From Salipiger marinus (GTDB lineage: Bacteria > Pseudomonadota > Alphaproteobacteria > Rhodobacterales > Rhodobacteraceae), in NCBI RefSeq assembly GCF_900100085.1, contig NZ_FNEJ01000006.1:186001-250000 (forward strand): a stretch of DNA of 64,000 bases, written 5' to 3'. Each line of letters starts with the position of its first letter. Positions within the stretch are counted from its first letter, which is position 1. A program made the translations under genes and the position numbers. The notes below the pieces were generated by a model. It had not been told where the DNA came from, did not search any database, and was given only the letters and a program-made list of their open reading frames with translations. Below, piece after piece: positions 1-8,939 of the stretch.

Positions 1-732
1 CAGCATCCGCGCGGCGGTGGCCCCTTCGGCCCAGAGCCGGTCGAAGGCCCCGATGACATAGTCGGAAAAATCCCGCGCCTGCACGAACCCGCCACCGGGC
101 GAAAAGCGCATGTCGTTGGTATCGAACGCATAGGGCAGGATGACATGATCCCCCTCCATGCGCGGGATGTCATCGTCATAGGCATCGCTGTCATAGCGGA
201 AGCCGCCATGCGCCTTCAGCAGCGCGCGGGTGTTGACCGACGCGGCAGAGCGGGTGTGCCAGCCCACGGGGGCCACGCCGCAGGCCCGGGTCAGCGCGGC
301 ATGGGTGCGGGCGATCACCTCGGCCTCGGTCTGCGGGTCCATATGGGCGTGACGTTCCCACCGCCAGCCGTGACAGGACACTTCATGCCCGCGCGCCACG
401 ATGTCCTGCAGCAGCCACGGCGCGCGCTCGGCCACCCGCCCGCAGGTGGAAAAGGTCGCGCGGGCGCCGCTGGCTTCCAGCGCGCGGACGATGCGGGCAT
501 AACCCTGCCGGGGGCCATAGGCGAAATGGCTTTCCATGCAGGGATCAGGCACATGCTCCACCTCCTCGCGGATTTCGTAGGTGGCTTCGTTGCGCGCATC
601 GCCATCGCCGATGGACAGCTCCGCCCCCTCTTCGACATTGACCACGAAGGACACGGCAAGGCGGGCGCCATCGGGCCAGCAGGGCGCGGGTTCGGCCCCG
701 GACCAGCCCCGGAAATCGCGTCGGTCGCTCAT
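1..732 (-). CDS. Polysaccharide deacetylase family protein (PuuE-like), partial
   Basis: The gene reads leftward off the window edge, so the C-terminus is missing; 244 codons are visible. The start is the ATG at 730-732, five bases downstream of the permease gene's stop codon in the same direction. The NodB-type fold is suggested by FVVNVEEGAE near residue 29 (metal-site strand), the ESHFAYGPRQGY segment and SCHGWRWERH in the middle, which supplies histidines. The pattern resembles allantoinase PuuE and related amide or polysaccharide deacetylases, which remove groups from cyclic amides or N-acetylated sugars. It is the last gene of an ABC importer operon, so it probably acts on the imported compound. 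The substrate cannot be read from the sequence. Confidence 0.8.
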   Translation of the reverse strand, partial: MSDRRDFRGWSGAEPAPCWPDGARLAVSFVVNVEEGAELSIGDGDARNEATYEIREEVEHVPDPCMESHFAYGPRQGYARIVRALEASGARATFSTCGRVAERAPWLLQDIVARGHEVSCHGWRWERHAHMDPQTEAEVIARTHAALTRACGVAPVGWHTRSAASVNTRALLKAHGGFRYDSDAYDDDIPRMEGDHVILPYAFDTNDMRFSPGGGFVQARDFSDYVIGAFDRLWAEGATAARML

Positions 733-736
733 TGGC

Positions 737-1537
737 TTACCCCTGGATCATGCGGTTGAGGCCCACGGTGCGCGCGCCGAAGACCAGCACGATGACCGCC
801 AGCAGGATCAGCCCCGAAGACATGGCCGCCAGCGACGGATCCGGCTGTTCCTCAAGATATTGCAGCATCTTGATCGGCAGCGTCTTGTTGCGCGCATCGG
901 TCAGGAAGATCGAGATCGGGTAATTGTCCATCGAGGCGAGGAAGGCGAACAGCCCCGAGGTCAGGTAGGCCGGGGCCAGGTTGGGCACCAGCACCTGCAG
1001 GATGGCGCGCGGATAGCTCAGCCCCAGCGTGCGCGCCGCGTCGATCAGCGAGAAATCGAAGGCCGCCATAGAGGCCAGCAGCGTGCGCATCACAAAAGGC
1101 AGCGTGATGACGATATGGCCCAGCAGCAGCGACAGATAGGCGTCGCGCAGCCCGATCTCGCGGAAGAACTGCAGCAGCGCCACGCCCACCACCAGCCCCG
1201 GCATCATCAGCGGCGAGACGGCGAAGGTGGCGATGGCCTCGCGCCCCCGGAAATTGCCCCGCGTCACGGCGATGCAGGCCAGCGTGCCCAGCACCAGCGA
1301 GATGGCGGTGGACAGGGTCGCAAGGTTCAGCGACAGCACCACCGCATCCCAGAGCCCGGACCGGCGGTCCAGCGAGGCATACCAGCGCAGCGACCATTCC
1401 GGCGGCGGCAGCGTATAGACCGGCGAGGAGGTGAAGGAGGCCAGCACCGTGATGACGATGGGCAGCATCAGGAAGATGACGCAGCCGATGCCGATGATCC
1501 AGCTGAGGCTGCGGAAGATGCGGTCGGTCTGGGTCAT
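737..1537 (-). CDS. ABC transporter permease, PotC-like
   Basis: This 266-residue inner-membrane permease has about six hydrophobic segments, starting with the IIGIGCVIFLMLPIVITVLA segment. It carries the EAA-like loop DAARTLGLSYPRAILQVLVP near residue 170, which docks on the ATPase. The start ATG at 1537 overlaps the stop of the upstream permease (ATGA), so the two are translationally coupled. A longer reading frame upstream is only the overlap with that gene. Together with the neighbouring permease, ATPase and binding protein it forms a spermidine/putrescine or Fe3+-type importer. The length is normal for PotC/FbpB half-permeases. Confidence 0.85.
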   Translation of the reverse strand: MTQTDRIFRSLSWIIGIGCVIFLMLPIVITVLASFTSSPVYTLPPPEWSLRWYASLDRRSGLWDAVVLSLNLATLSTAISLVLGTLACIAVTRGNFRGREAIATFAVSPLMMPGLVVGVALLQFFREIGLRDAYLSLLLGHIVITLPFVMRTLLASMAAFDFSLIDAARTLGLSYPRAILQVLVPNLAPAYLTSGLFAFLASMDNYPISIFLTDARNKTLPIKMLQYLEEQPDPSLAAMSSGLILLAVIVLVFGARTVGLNRMIQG

Positions 1538-2364
1538 TGGCGGGCTCCCAGCCTGCGGGCCAGCACGCTGGAGGACACGACCACAAGGATGGCGATGGCC
1601 AGCAGCACGGCGGAGATGGTGGAGCCCAAGGGCTCGTTGCGCAGATACAGGAACGACCGGGCGATCAGCATGGACAGCGTCTGCTGGCGTTCCCCCACGA
1701 TCAGCGAGGGGATGACATACATCGAGATCGCCATGGAAAAGGTGAAGGCCGATCCGGCCACCACGCCCGGCAGGGTCAGCGGCAGCGTGACATGGAAGAA
1801 CCGGAACCACGGCGAAGCGCCAAGCGAGGCCGCGGCCTCGGGCAGGCGGGAATCCATCTGGCGCACCACGGCATAGATCGGCAGCACCATGAAGGGCAGG
1901 AACACGTTGGCCGCCCCCACCACCAGCGCGGTTTCGGTGAACAGCATCCGCATCGGTTCGGTGATGATCCCCAGCCCCTGCAGCGCGGTGTTCAGAAAAC
2001 CGTTGGCGCGGAACAGGATGGACCATGCAAAGGCCTTGACCACCACGCCCAGCGACATGGGCAGCACCATGGCCACAAGGAACACGGTCAGCCACGGCCC
2101 GCGCGCGCGCGCCATGGCGAAGGCGGTAGGATAGGCGATCAGCAGCGCCAGCAGCGTGGTCAGCGCGGCAACGCGCAGCGTCCGCGCCAGCACCCCCATG
2201 TTGTAGTCATCGGCAAAAAACGCGCCATATTCGGCCAGCGACAGCCCGTCCGGCGTGCGCACGGATTTGGCCAGCAGCAGAAGCAGCGGCAGGGCATAGA
2301 CCACCGCCAGATAGGCCAGCCCCGGCACTGCCAGCAGTGCTATGCGGTCGACGCGGGCCGTCAT
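1534..2364 (-). CDS. ABC transporter permease, PotB-like
   Basis: A 276-residue permease beginning MTARVDRIALLAVPG at the ATG at 2364, overlapping the ATPase stop by an ATGA. Hydrophobic helices run through the protein. The coupling loop is PEAAASLGASPWFRFFHVTLP near residue 170, with the usual A..G pattern. It pairs with the downstream PotC-like permease to make the membrane channel of a type I importer. Gene order ATPase, permease B, permease C follows the binding-protein gene, as is common in alphaproteobacterial Pot/Ugp-like operons. The ligand is unknown. Confidence 0.85.
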   Translation of the reverse strand: MTARVDRIALLAVPGLAYLAVVYALPLLLLLAKSVRTPDGLSLAEYGAFFADDYNMGVLARTLRVAALTTLLALLIAYPTAFAMARARGPWLTVFLVAMVLPMSLGVVVKAFAWSILFRANGFLNTALQGLGIITEPMRMLFTETALVVGAANVFLPFMVLPIYAVVRQMDSRLPEAAASLGASPWFRFFHVTLPLTLPGVVAGSAFTFSMAISMYVIPSLIVGERQQTLSMLIARSFLYLRNEPLGSTISAVLLAIAILVVVSSSVLARRLGARQ

Positions 2365-3446
2365 GGATCCACCCCATAGACCAGCGTGTCCGCCACCGCC
2401 CAGCCAAGGCTGACCGTTTCGCCGCGCGCCAGCCCGGTGCGGATGCCGGGCAGTTCGCACAGGATGCGGTCCCCTTCGGGGGCGCGGCCATGCAGCATGG
2501 TCTTGGACCCCAGCACCATCACATCCTCCAGCGTGACCGACAGGGTGTTTTCCCCCTGCCCCAGCGCCACAAGCTCTGGCCGCACCGCCAGCAGCGCGGC
2601 GCTGCCCGGGGCCAGATCGCCCGGCGCCCGCACCGGGCCAAGCGCCGTCTCGAGGCTCAGCAGATCTCCGTCGCGCGCGGTGACGCGGGCGGCAAGCCGG
2701 GTGGACAGGCCGACAAAATCCATCACGAAGGGCGAGGCAGGCCGGGCGTAAAGCGTGGAGGGATCGGCGAACTGTTCGATGCGGCCCGCGTTCATCACCG
2801 CGATGCGGTCGGAAACCCCCATCGCCTCTTCCTGATCGTGGGTGACGAAGATGGCGGTGATGCCCCGGTCGCGCAGCAGCGATTTCAGCTCCACCTGCAT
2901 GGTTTCGCGCAGCTTGCGGTCCAGCGCGGAAAACGGCTCGTCCAGCAGCAGCAGATCGGGGCCCACCACCAGCGCGCGGGCGACGGCCACCCGCTGCTGC
3001 TGGCCGCCCGACAGCGCGGCGATGGGACGGTCGGCAAAATCGCTCATCCGCACCAGCCGCAGCGCCTCGGCCACGGGGGCAGCGGTGGCGGATTTGGCGG
3101 TGCCGCGCGCCCGCAGGCCAAAGGCCACGTTTTCGGCCACGGTCAGATGCGGGAACAGCGCGTAACTCTGGAACACCACAGAGATGTTGCGCCGGTGCGC
3201 GGGCTGGCGCGTGATGTCGCGCCCGCCCAGCACCACCGATCCGTCATCGGCCTCCATCAGACCGGCGATGATGCGCAGCAGCGTGGTCTTGCCGCAGCCC
3301 GAGGGACCAAGGAGCGACACAAGCTCCCCCCGGTCCACCCGGAAGTTCATGCCGGACATGACCCGGGTGCCCTTGAAGGATTTCGCCACGCCCCAGACGT
3401 CAAGATAGTGGCGGTCGGCGGGAGAGATGGGGGTCATGTCCGTCAT
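2361..3446 (-). CDS. ABC transporter ATP-binding protein, PotA/FbpC-like
   Basis: A 361-residue ATPase. It shows Walker A (GPSGCGKTT near residue 52), Q-loop (VVFQSYALFPHLTV), signature LSGGQQQRVAVARAL, Walker B (DLLLLDEPFSALD) and H-loop (IFVTHDQEEAMGVSD). The C-terminal 110 residues look like the TOBE/OB regulatory region of PotA/FbpC-type importer ATPases. It energises the two permeases encoded immediately downstream. The start at 3446 gives a complete N-terminus; the solute-binding protein gene ends only a few bases upstream. Confidence 0.9.
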   Translation of the reverse strand: MTDMTPISPADRHYLDVWGVAKSFKGTRVMSGMNFRVDRGELVSLLGPSGCGKTTLLRIIAGLMEADDGSVVLGGRDITRQPAHRRNISVVFQSYALFPHLTVAENVAFGLRARGTAKSATAAPVAEALRLVRMSDFADRPIAALSGGQQQRVAVARALVVGPDLLLLDEPFSALDRKLRETMQVELKSLLRDRGITAIFVTHDQEEAMGVSDRIAVMNAGRIEQFADPSTLYARPASPFVMDFVGLSTRLAARVTARDGDLLSLETALGPVRAPGDLAPGSAALLAVRPELVALGQGENTLSVTLEDVMVLGSKTMLHGRAPEGDRILCELPGIRTGLARGETVSLGWAVADTLVYGVDP

Positions 3447-3450
3447 GGGA

Positions 3451-4503
3451 TCAGATCGCCATCAGCTTGTCGAAACGGTCGATCCATTCGCGGCGGTTCT
3501 GCGACACGAAGGCCCAGTCGGGGCTGTAGATCTGCACCCCGTCCGGGATCACCGCGCCTGCCGTCACCGTGGTGTTGGCGGGAACCGAGGTGGCGAAATC
3601 GGCGATCGCCGCCTGCAGCTCGGCCCCCAGCATCTCGTTCACATAACCGGTGGCAAGCTCGGCGTTCGGCCCGCCCTTGACCAGACAGATGCCCGACGGC
3701 ATGGCAAAGATCCCCTCCTGCGGGGCGGCCAGATCCACCGGCACGCCTTCGGCCTTGCGCGGCAGCGCGTAGGACGAGAAACTGCCCGACAGCATCGAAA
3801 TCTCGCCCTGCTCCAGCAGGTTGAAGGCCTGGCTCATGGTGGAATAGACCGACAGCAGGTTGGGCTTCAGCTCTTCCAGCTTGGCGAAGGCCGCATCGAT
3901 TTCATACTGCGCCTCGGCAAAGGGTTTGCCCGATCCCAGCATCGCCGCCATGAACAGCGTCCACATGCCTTCGGTGTTCTGCAGCGACGGGATGATGATG
4001 CGGCCCTGCGCCTCGGGGGACCAGAGCGCCTGCCAAGACGGCACGCCTTCGGTCAGGTCGGTGTTATAGGCGATGCCCGCCCAAGGCTGGACGTAGTTGC
4101 ACCACATGCCGTCCATATGCACCGCGTCGGGGCGCAGGTCGGTCATGTTGGGCACGGCCTCGGCGGTGATGGGGGCCAGCAGATCCTCTTCGACCGCCTG
4201 AATCATCACCGGGTCGTCCATCTGCACCACGGAGAGATAGGGATTGTCGCGGTTCGAGGCCATCTTCTCGAGGTTGACCGAGGATTTGGTGCCTTCGAAC
4301 AGGATGTCCGCGCCGAGGGTCTTTTTCATGTGGGGCACCACCAGCGCCTCCATCCATGCGGTGTGCGAGCCGGCGCAGCCCGCCACCAGTTCGCTGGACT
4401 GCGCGCGCAGCAGGGCGGGCGTGGCCAAGGTTCCGGCGGCGGCAAGGGCAGAGGTTTTCAGAAGCGAACGGCGGGTCAGGCCGTTGCGGGAAATCAGGGT
4501 CAT
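3451..4503 (-). CDS. ABC transporter solute-binding protein (PotD-like)
   Basis: A 350-residue periplasmic binding protein. The N-terminus has a twin-arginine signal (LTRRSLLKTSALAAAGTLA) with probable cleavage after LRAQ near residue 35. The mature part resembles family 1 polyamine/iron binding proteins, with stretches such as QPWAGIAYNTDL and GIIIPSLQNTEG-like segments (here GRIIIPSLQNTEGMWTLF). It captures the ligand for the downstream ATPase and permeases. It is the first gene of the operon and is read divergently from the amidohydrolase. Its promoter region holds the ATGGAATGCCAT operator candidate. The Tat signal suggests export in folded form. Confidence 0.85.
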   Translation of the reverse strand: MTLISRNGLTRRSLLKTSALAAAGTLATPALLRAQSSELVAGCAGSHTAWMEALVVPHMKKTLGADILFEGTKSSVNLEKMASNRDNPYLSVVQMDDPVMIQAVEEDLLAPITAEAVPNMTDLRPDAVHMDGMWCNYVQPWAGIAYNTDLTEGVPSWQALWSPEAQGRIIIPSLQNTEGMWTLFMAAMLGSGKPFAEAQYEIDAAFAKLEELKPNLLSVYSTMSQAFNLLEQGEISMLSGSFSSYALPRKAEGVPVDLAAPQEGIFAMPSGICLVKGGPNAELATGYVNEMLGAELQAAIADFATSVPANTTVTAGAVIPDGVQIYSPDWAFVSQNRREWIDRFDKLMAI

Positions 4504-4586
4504 GGTTGGTCCTTCTCTGTCGGGTCAGGAGGCGGTGTCAGGGTGCACGCACCCGCGAAAGGTCCGGTTCTGCTGCCGGGCTCAAA

Positions 4587-4598
4587 ATGGAATGCCAT
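4587..4598. promoter_or_regulatory. Candidate GntR operator ATGGAATGCCAT
   Basis: An interrupted palindrome ATGG-AATG-CCAT lies in the divergent region between the binding-protein gene and the amidohydrolase gene. Its exact reverse complement, ATGGCATTCCAT, is found at 6774-6785 in front of the adjacent GntR gene. That match makes autoregulation plus control of this cluster likely. Confidence 0.55.
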
Positions 4599-4730
4599 TT
4601 AACTTATGGGAAATGCCTCGCCACGCTGCACCTGATCCTCCGATCAAAACCGCTATAAATATGCAGTCTGTCCACAATTTAGGCAGCCCATTCTGGCTGC
4701 TGCACAGGCTCTGACCAGAAGGAAAAGAAA

Positions 4731-4742
4731 ATGGCATCCCAT
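4731..4742. promoter_or_regulatory. Second GntR operator candidate ATGGCATCCCAT at the amidohydrolase start
   Basis: This ATGG-CATC-CCAT element overlaps the first four codons of the amidohydrolase gene and differs by one base from the site at 6774-6785. A repressor here would block transcription or initiation directly. It may be partly chance because it falls in coding sequence. Confidence 0.35.
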
Positions 4743-6041
4743 TTGCGAAACATCACTCTGCTGGATCCCGACTCGGGGATGACACGCGGCGTCGATCTGG
4801 TGACGGACACGCAGGGCCGCATCGCGCGGATCGGGCCGGATCTGCCCCCTGCCCCGGGCGTGCCGGTGATCGATGCGCAGGGCGCGCTGTGCCTGCCGGG
4901 CTTCGTGAACAGCCACAACCATTCGCCGCTGATGATCGTGCGCGGCATGATCGAGGATATCAGCTTTGCCCCCGCCTATACCCCCGGCGTGCCGCAGGGG
5001 CACTGGCTGTCGGACGAGGAGACGCTGGCGCTGGCCCGGCTGGGCGTGATGGAAATGCTCTGCGCGGGGGCCACCACCATCGTCGATTACTACCGCTGCC
5101 CCGAGGCGCTGGCACAGGCCGCGGCAGAATTCGGCCTGCGCGCGCAGGTGGGGGGCCGGGTCATGGACATGGACAGCGCCGCACTGGCCGAAGGCCGCTT
5201 CGCCCGCGATGACGCCTTGGGCGAGGCGACGCTGGGGGCGGCGCTGGCGCTGCGCGACAAATGGGCGGGTCATGCGCGGATCAGCACCATCCTTGCCCCG
5301 CACGCCCCTGACAGCTGCTCGCGCGAGATGTTTGCGCAGATGCGCGATCTGGCCTTGGCCAGCGACACGCAGGTGCACACCCATCTGAGCCAGTCGCAGA
5401 TGGAGGTGGACCAGATCCGGGCGCGCGAAGGCATGACCCCGACCGAATTTCTGGATGATCTGGGTCTGCTGACCCCGGACCTGATCGCCGCGCACTGCAT
5501 CTTCATGACCGACAGCGACGTGGCGCGGTTTGGGGCTGCGCGCGCGGTGGTGGCCCATGCGCCCATCGGCAATGCCAGCTTTGGCGCCGCCGCCCCGATC
5601 AAGGCGCTGGCCGAGGCGGGGGCGCGCATCACGCTCTGCACCGATACCAAATCCGCCGACATGTTCGAGGCGATGCGCATGGCGCTGGCCTCGGCCCGGC
5701 TGCGGGCGGGGCTGTGTTTCGATCTGGACGCGGCGCAGGTGTTCCGCTGGGCCACGGCGGGCGGCGCCGAGGCGCTGCGCGGCCATGGTGCCACCGGGCG
5801 GCTGCGGGTGGGCGATCCGGCGGATCTGATCCTGCTTGACCCGCTGGCCGCCAACCTGCGCCCGGTGATCGACGGCCCCGGCATCGTGGTGCATTCGGGC
5901 AATGCCGCCAATGTCACCGACGTGATGGTGGCAGGTGACTGGCTGGTGCGCGACCGCCGCCCCACCCGTGTCGAGGCCAGCGCCGTGGTGGCCGAGGCGC
6001 AGCACGTCGCCGAAGGCCTGTGGCGCCGCGCCCGGGGCTGA
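4731..6041 (+). CDS. Amidohydrolase family protein (SsnA/AtzA-like)
   Basis: A 436-residue metal-dependent hydrolase of the cytosine deaminase/chlorohydrolase branch. It shows the first metal motif NSHNHSPLMIVRG (His62, His64), HTH at 216-218, AAHCIFM (His255) and CTDTKSADMFEAMR (Asp305), matching the ordered HxH...H...H...D ligand set. Such enzymes deaminate or dechlorinate ring amines or open cyclic amides in the cytoplasm. The start ATG at 4731 follows AAGGA. It is divergent from an importer operon and convergent with its likely regulator, so it probably acts on the imported compound. The true substrate is unknown. Confidence 0.85.
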   Translation: MASHLRNITLLDPDSGMTRGVDLVTDTQGRIARIGPDLPPAPGVPVIDAQGALCLPGFVNSHNHSPLMIVRGMIEDISFAPAYTPGVPQGHWLSDEETLALARLGVMEMLCAGATTIVDYYRCPEALAQAAAEFGLRAQVGGRVMDMDSAALAEGRFARDDALGEATLGAALALRDKWAGHARISTILAPHAPDSCSREMFAQMRDLALASDTQVHTHLSQSQMEVDQIRAREGMTPTEFLDDLGLLTPDLIAAHCIFMTDSDVARFGAARAVVAHAPIGNASFGAAAPIKALAEAGARITLCTDTKSADMFEAMRMALASARLRAGLCFDLDAAQVFRWATAGGAEALRGHGATGRLRVGDPADLILLDPLAANLRPVIDGPGIVVHSGNAANVTDVMVAGDWLVRDRRPTRVEASAVVAEAQHVAEGLWRRARG

Positions 6042-6053
6042 GCGCCCGCAGGG

Positions 6054-6746
6054 TCAGGCGGCGGGCACCTCTCCCGCCGCCAGCACCTCGGCCAGCGTCT
6101 GGCCGGTATGGCGCAGATGCTGGCGCCAGATCTCTGCCGCCGCCGCCCCGTCGCGGCGGCGCAGCGCCTCCATCAGCGCCTCGTGTTCGGCCACCGCCTG
6201 CGCCAGCCGGTCGGGGCGCATGATGGCCAGAAACCGCCCGCGCCGCGCCCGCGCGATCAGCCGCCGATGCGTGTCGCTGATGATGGGATTGCCGCATTCC
6301 ATCACCACGAAATCGTGGATCTCGGAATTGGTGTCGAAATAATCGGTGTGATTGCCGATCTTGTGAAAGGTCAGCATCTGCGCGTGCAGATCCTCCAGCC
6401 GGTCCAGCTGCGCGGGCGTGATCGTCTGCGCCAGCCGTTCTGCCGCAAGGCTTTCCAGCGCGGCGATGACCTCGAACAGCGCCAGCGCCTCGTCGGCGCC
6501 GAACTGCAGCACCTGCGCGCCCTTGTTGCGCGAAATCTCGATCAGCCCGTCCTGATGCAGCAGCTTCAGCGCCTCGCGCACCGGGGTCCGCGACAGGTCC
6601 AGCTCTGCCGAGATGCGCCGTTCCACCAGCCGCGCGCCGGGGGGATAATCGCCCTTCACGATGCGGTCGCGCAGCACCTCCGCCACCCATTGCGCGATGG
6701 CGGTCAGGCTGTCGGACGGGCCGGGAGGGGAAAGAAGCGGCTGCAC
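6054..6746 (-). CDS. GntR family regulator, FCD subfamily
   Basis: A 230-residue repressor. The N-terminal winged helix (residues about 15-80) contains RISAELDLSRTPVREALKLLHQDGLIE, the classic GntR recognition region. The C-terminal FCD effector domain has E, D and H residues (DTNSEIHDFV, HRRLIARARR, EHEALMEALRRRD) typical of metal-dependent organic acid sensing. It is convergent with the amidohydrolase gene, and the same palindromic box occurs at its own promoter and in the importer/amidohydrolase divergent region. It therefore probably controls all of them. Confidence 0.88.
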   Translation of the reverse strand: MQPLLSPPGPSDSLTAIAQWVAEVLRDRIVKGDYPPGARLVERRISAELDLSRTPVREALKLLHQDGLIEISRNKGAQVLQFGADEALALFEVIAALESLAAERLAQTITPAQLDRLEDLHAQMLTFHKIGNHTDYFDTNSEIHDFVVMECGNPIISDTHRRLIARARRGRFLAIMRPDRLAQAVAEHEALMEALRRRDGAAAAEIWRQHLRHTGQTLAEVLAAGEVPAA

Positions 6747-6773
6747 CGGAACTTGGTCCTGTCAAAACGGGAT

Positions 6774-6785
6774 ATGGCATTCCAT
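6774..6785. promoter_or_regulatory. GntR operator candidate ATGGCATTCCAT
   Basis: A palindromic ATGG-CATT-CCAT lies 28 bases upstream of the GntR gene start and is the exact reverse complement of the box at 4587-4598. Its position fits autorepression. Confidence 0.55.
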
Positions 6786-6881
6786 CTTGCCCAAGCCCGC
6801 CCCGGATGCAAGCACTGCGCGCCTTGCGCTGCCCCCCGGTTTTGGCGCAGCAAGGGGCCAGAGCCGCCGTCAGGAGATGCC

Positions 6882-7817
6882 ATGCCCCCCGCCCCCCGTT
6901 CCGACCTGCCCTGCGGTGGCCTTGACCTTGGCGGCACCAAGATCGAGGCGCGGCTGTTTTCGCCCGGCCTCGACCTGCTGGACAGCCGGCGCATTCCCAC
7001 CCCCACCGGCGGGCTGGACGCGCTGCTGGAGGCGGTGGCGGACCAGCTGCACTGGCTGGAGGCCGCCTCGGGGCAAGGGGCGGCGCTGCCGGTGGGCATG
7101 GGCCTGCCCGGCGTGATCGACACGGGCGGCGGCCCCGCCTTTGCCGCGAACCTGCCCGTCGGGGGCCATGACCTGCCCGGCGCGCTGCGCCAGAGGCTGG
7201 GCCGTGCGCTGCCGCTGCTCAACGATGCGCAGGCCTTTGCCCTGTCAGAGGCGCGCGGCGGGGCGGGCGATGGCGCGGAGCGGGTCGCGGGGCTGATCAT
7301 GGGCACCGGCATCGGTGCGGGGCTGGCGGTGCTGGGCCGCGCCCTGCCGCAGATCCAGCTGGCGGCGCTGGAGGTGGGGCATCTGGGCTGGCCCGCCCGG
7401 CTGGGGGATGCGCTGCCGCTGCTGGCCTGTGGCTGCGGGCGCAGCGGCTGTTTCGAAACGCTGCTCTCCGGTCCGGGGCTGTCCCGGCTGGCAGAGCACC
7501 GGCTGGGCGTGGCGGTCCCGCCCGAGGATCTGGCGCAGCGCGCATCGCATGACCCTGCGGCAGAGGCGGTGCTGACGCTTTGGGCCGATCTGGCGGCGGA
7601 ACTGCTGCTGACCCTGCATCTGGCGCAGGATCCGCAGGTGATCGTGCTGGGCGGCGGGCTGACCCGCCTGCCGGGGCTGCTTGACCGGCTGGCTGCGGCG
7701 CTGGCCCCGCTGCGGCTGGGGCCGCTGCCCCTGCCCCGGCTGGCGCTGGCGGTCTTCGGTGATGCCTCCGGCGCACGGGGGGCCGCGATCCACGCGCGGG
7801 ATCTGGCGCCATGCTGA
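6882..7817 (+). CDS. ROK family sugar kinase
   Basis: A 311-residue ROK kinase that phosphorylates a hexose or N-acetyl-hexosamine with ATP in the cytoplasm. It shows the ATP/phosphate loop LDLGGTKIEARLF (residues 14-26), the sugar/catalytic strand LLNDAQAFALSEA (Asn-Asp), GTGIGAGL, and the zinc motif CGCGRSGCFETLLSG. The start ATG at 6882 has AGGAG six bases before it; in-frame upstream codons lack such a site. The stop overlaps the start of the nagA-like gene by seven bases. That coupling suggests N-acetylglucosamine or N-acetylmannosamine as substrate. Confidence 0.88.
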   Translation: MPPAPRSDLPCGGLDLGGTKIEARLFSPGLDLLDSRRIPTPTGGLDALLEAVADQLHWLEAASGQGAALPVGMGLPGVIDTGGGPAFAANLPVGGHDLPGALRQRLGRALPLLNDAQAFALSEARGGAGDGAERVAGLIMGTGIGAGLAVLGRALPQIQLAALEVGHLGWPARLGDALPLLACGCGRSGCFETLLSGPGLSRLAEHRLGVAVPPEDLAQRASHDPAAEAVLTLWADLAAELLLTLHLAQDPQVIVLGGGLTRLPGLLDRLAAALAPLRLGPLPLPRLALAVFGDASGARGAAIHARDLAPC

Positions 7818-8905
7818 TCGCGGCGGATCTGGTCTGGACCGGCGACCGCTTTGAACGCGGCCTTGGGGTGGAGACGGCGGGCAGCCACCTGCGCGCCCTG
7901 CGCCCGCTTGCCCCCGGCGAGACCCCGGACCGGCACGCCGCGCTGATCGGCCCGGCGCTGAGCGATCTGCAGGTGAATGGCAGCGGCGGCGTGATGCTCA
8001 ATTCTGATCCCACGCCCGAGGCCATTGCCCACATCGTCGCCACGCAGCGCGCGCGCGGCACCGGCTGGGTGATGCCCACGCTCATCACCTGCGAACCCGA
8101 GCGGATGCGCCGCGCCGCCAAGGCGGCGGCAAACGCATGGGGCCTGCCCGGCTTTCTGGGCCTGCATCTGGAGGGGCCGCATCTGAACCCCGACCGGCGC
8201 GGCACCCACAGCGCGGGTCCCATGGGCCCGCTGTCGGACACGACCCGCGCCGTGGTGCGCGATCTGCGCGCGCAGGGCATTCCGGTCATGGTGACGCTGG
8301 CGCCCGAAATCGCGGGACCGGAGGCGGTGCGCGATCTGGCGGACATGGGCGCCGTGGTGTCGGGCGGGCACAGCGCGGCCACGGCCGAACAGACCCGCGC
8401 GGCGCTGGCAGCGGGGATGAGCTGTTTCACCCATCTCTATAATGCCATGCCGCCCATGACCTCGCGCGGGCCGGGCATTCTGGGGGCCGCGATCAATTCC
8501 GACGCCTATGCCGGGATCATCGCCGACGGGCATCATGTCTCATGGGAGATGGTGGCGCTGGCGCTCCGCGCCCGCCCGCTGCCGGACCGGATGTTTCTGG
8601 TGTCCGACGCGATGGCGACGATTGGCGGGCCGGACCAGTTCGAGCTTTACGGCGAGATCATCCGCCTGCGCGACGGCGCGCTGGTCAATGCGGCGGGGGC
8701 GCTGGCCGGGGCGCATGTCGATCTGGTGACCAGCCTGCGCAACATGGTGACGCATGTGGGGGTGCCGCTGCCCGAGGCCTACGCGATGGCGGCACTGGTG
8801 CCGCGCGACGTGATGGGCCTGCCGCGCCCCGGTCTGCGCGAGGGCCAGCCGCTGGCGGAGGTGCTGGCGCTGGATGCGGCGCTGGAGCGGCTGCCGCTGG
8901 AGTGA
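7811..8905 (+). CDS. nagA: N-acetylglucosamine-6-phosphate deacetylase
   Basis: A 364-residue deacetylase that converts GlcNAc-6-phosphate to glucosamine-6-phosphate. The NagA hallmarks are present: LHLEGPHLNPDRRGTHS (metal-binding Glu), VSGGHSAAT, FTHLYNAMPPMTSRGPG, ADGHHVSWE and the catalytic aspartate in LVSDAMATIGG. It is translationally coupled to the ROK kinase gene, forming a kinase-deacetylase pair for amino sugars taken up unphosphorylated. The length is slightly short of the usual 380 because the N-terminal beta domain is compact. Confidence 0.9.
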   Translation: MLIAADLVWTGDRFERGLGVETAGSHLRALRPLAPGETPDRHAALIGPALSDLQVNGSGGVMLNSDPTPEAIAHIVATQRARGTGWVMPTLITCEPERMRRAAKAAANAWGLPGFLGLHLEGPHLNPDRRGTHSAGPMGPLSDTTRAVVRDLRAQGIPVMVTLAPEIAGPEAVRDLADMGAVVSGGHSAATAEQTRAALAAGMSCFTHLYNAMPPMTSRGPGILGAAINSDAYAGIIADGHHVSWEMVALALRARPLPDRMFLVSDAMATIGGPDQFELYGEIIRLRDGALVNAAGALAGAHVDLVTSLRNMVTHVGVPLPEAYAMAALVPRDVMGLPRPGLREGQPLAEVLALDAALERLPLE

Positions 8906-8931
8906 CCCCGCCCGGACAATGCCGGACGGGG
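8906..8931. terminator. Hairpin between convergent genes
   Basis: CCCCGCCCGG and CCGGACGGGG form a GC-rich stem with one mismatch around a six-base loop, directly after the nagA stop and before the aldolase stop. There is no T-tract. A bidirectional terminator is likely from the convergent position but is not proven. Confidence 0.45.
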
Positions 8932-8939
8932 CGCAGGCC

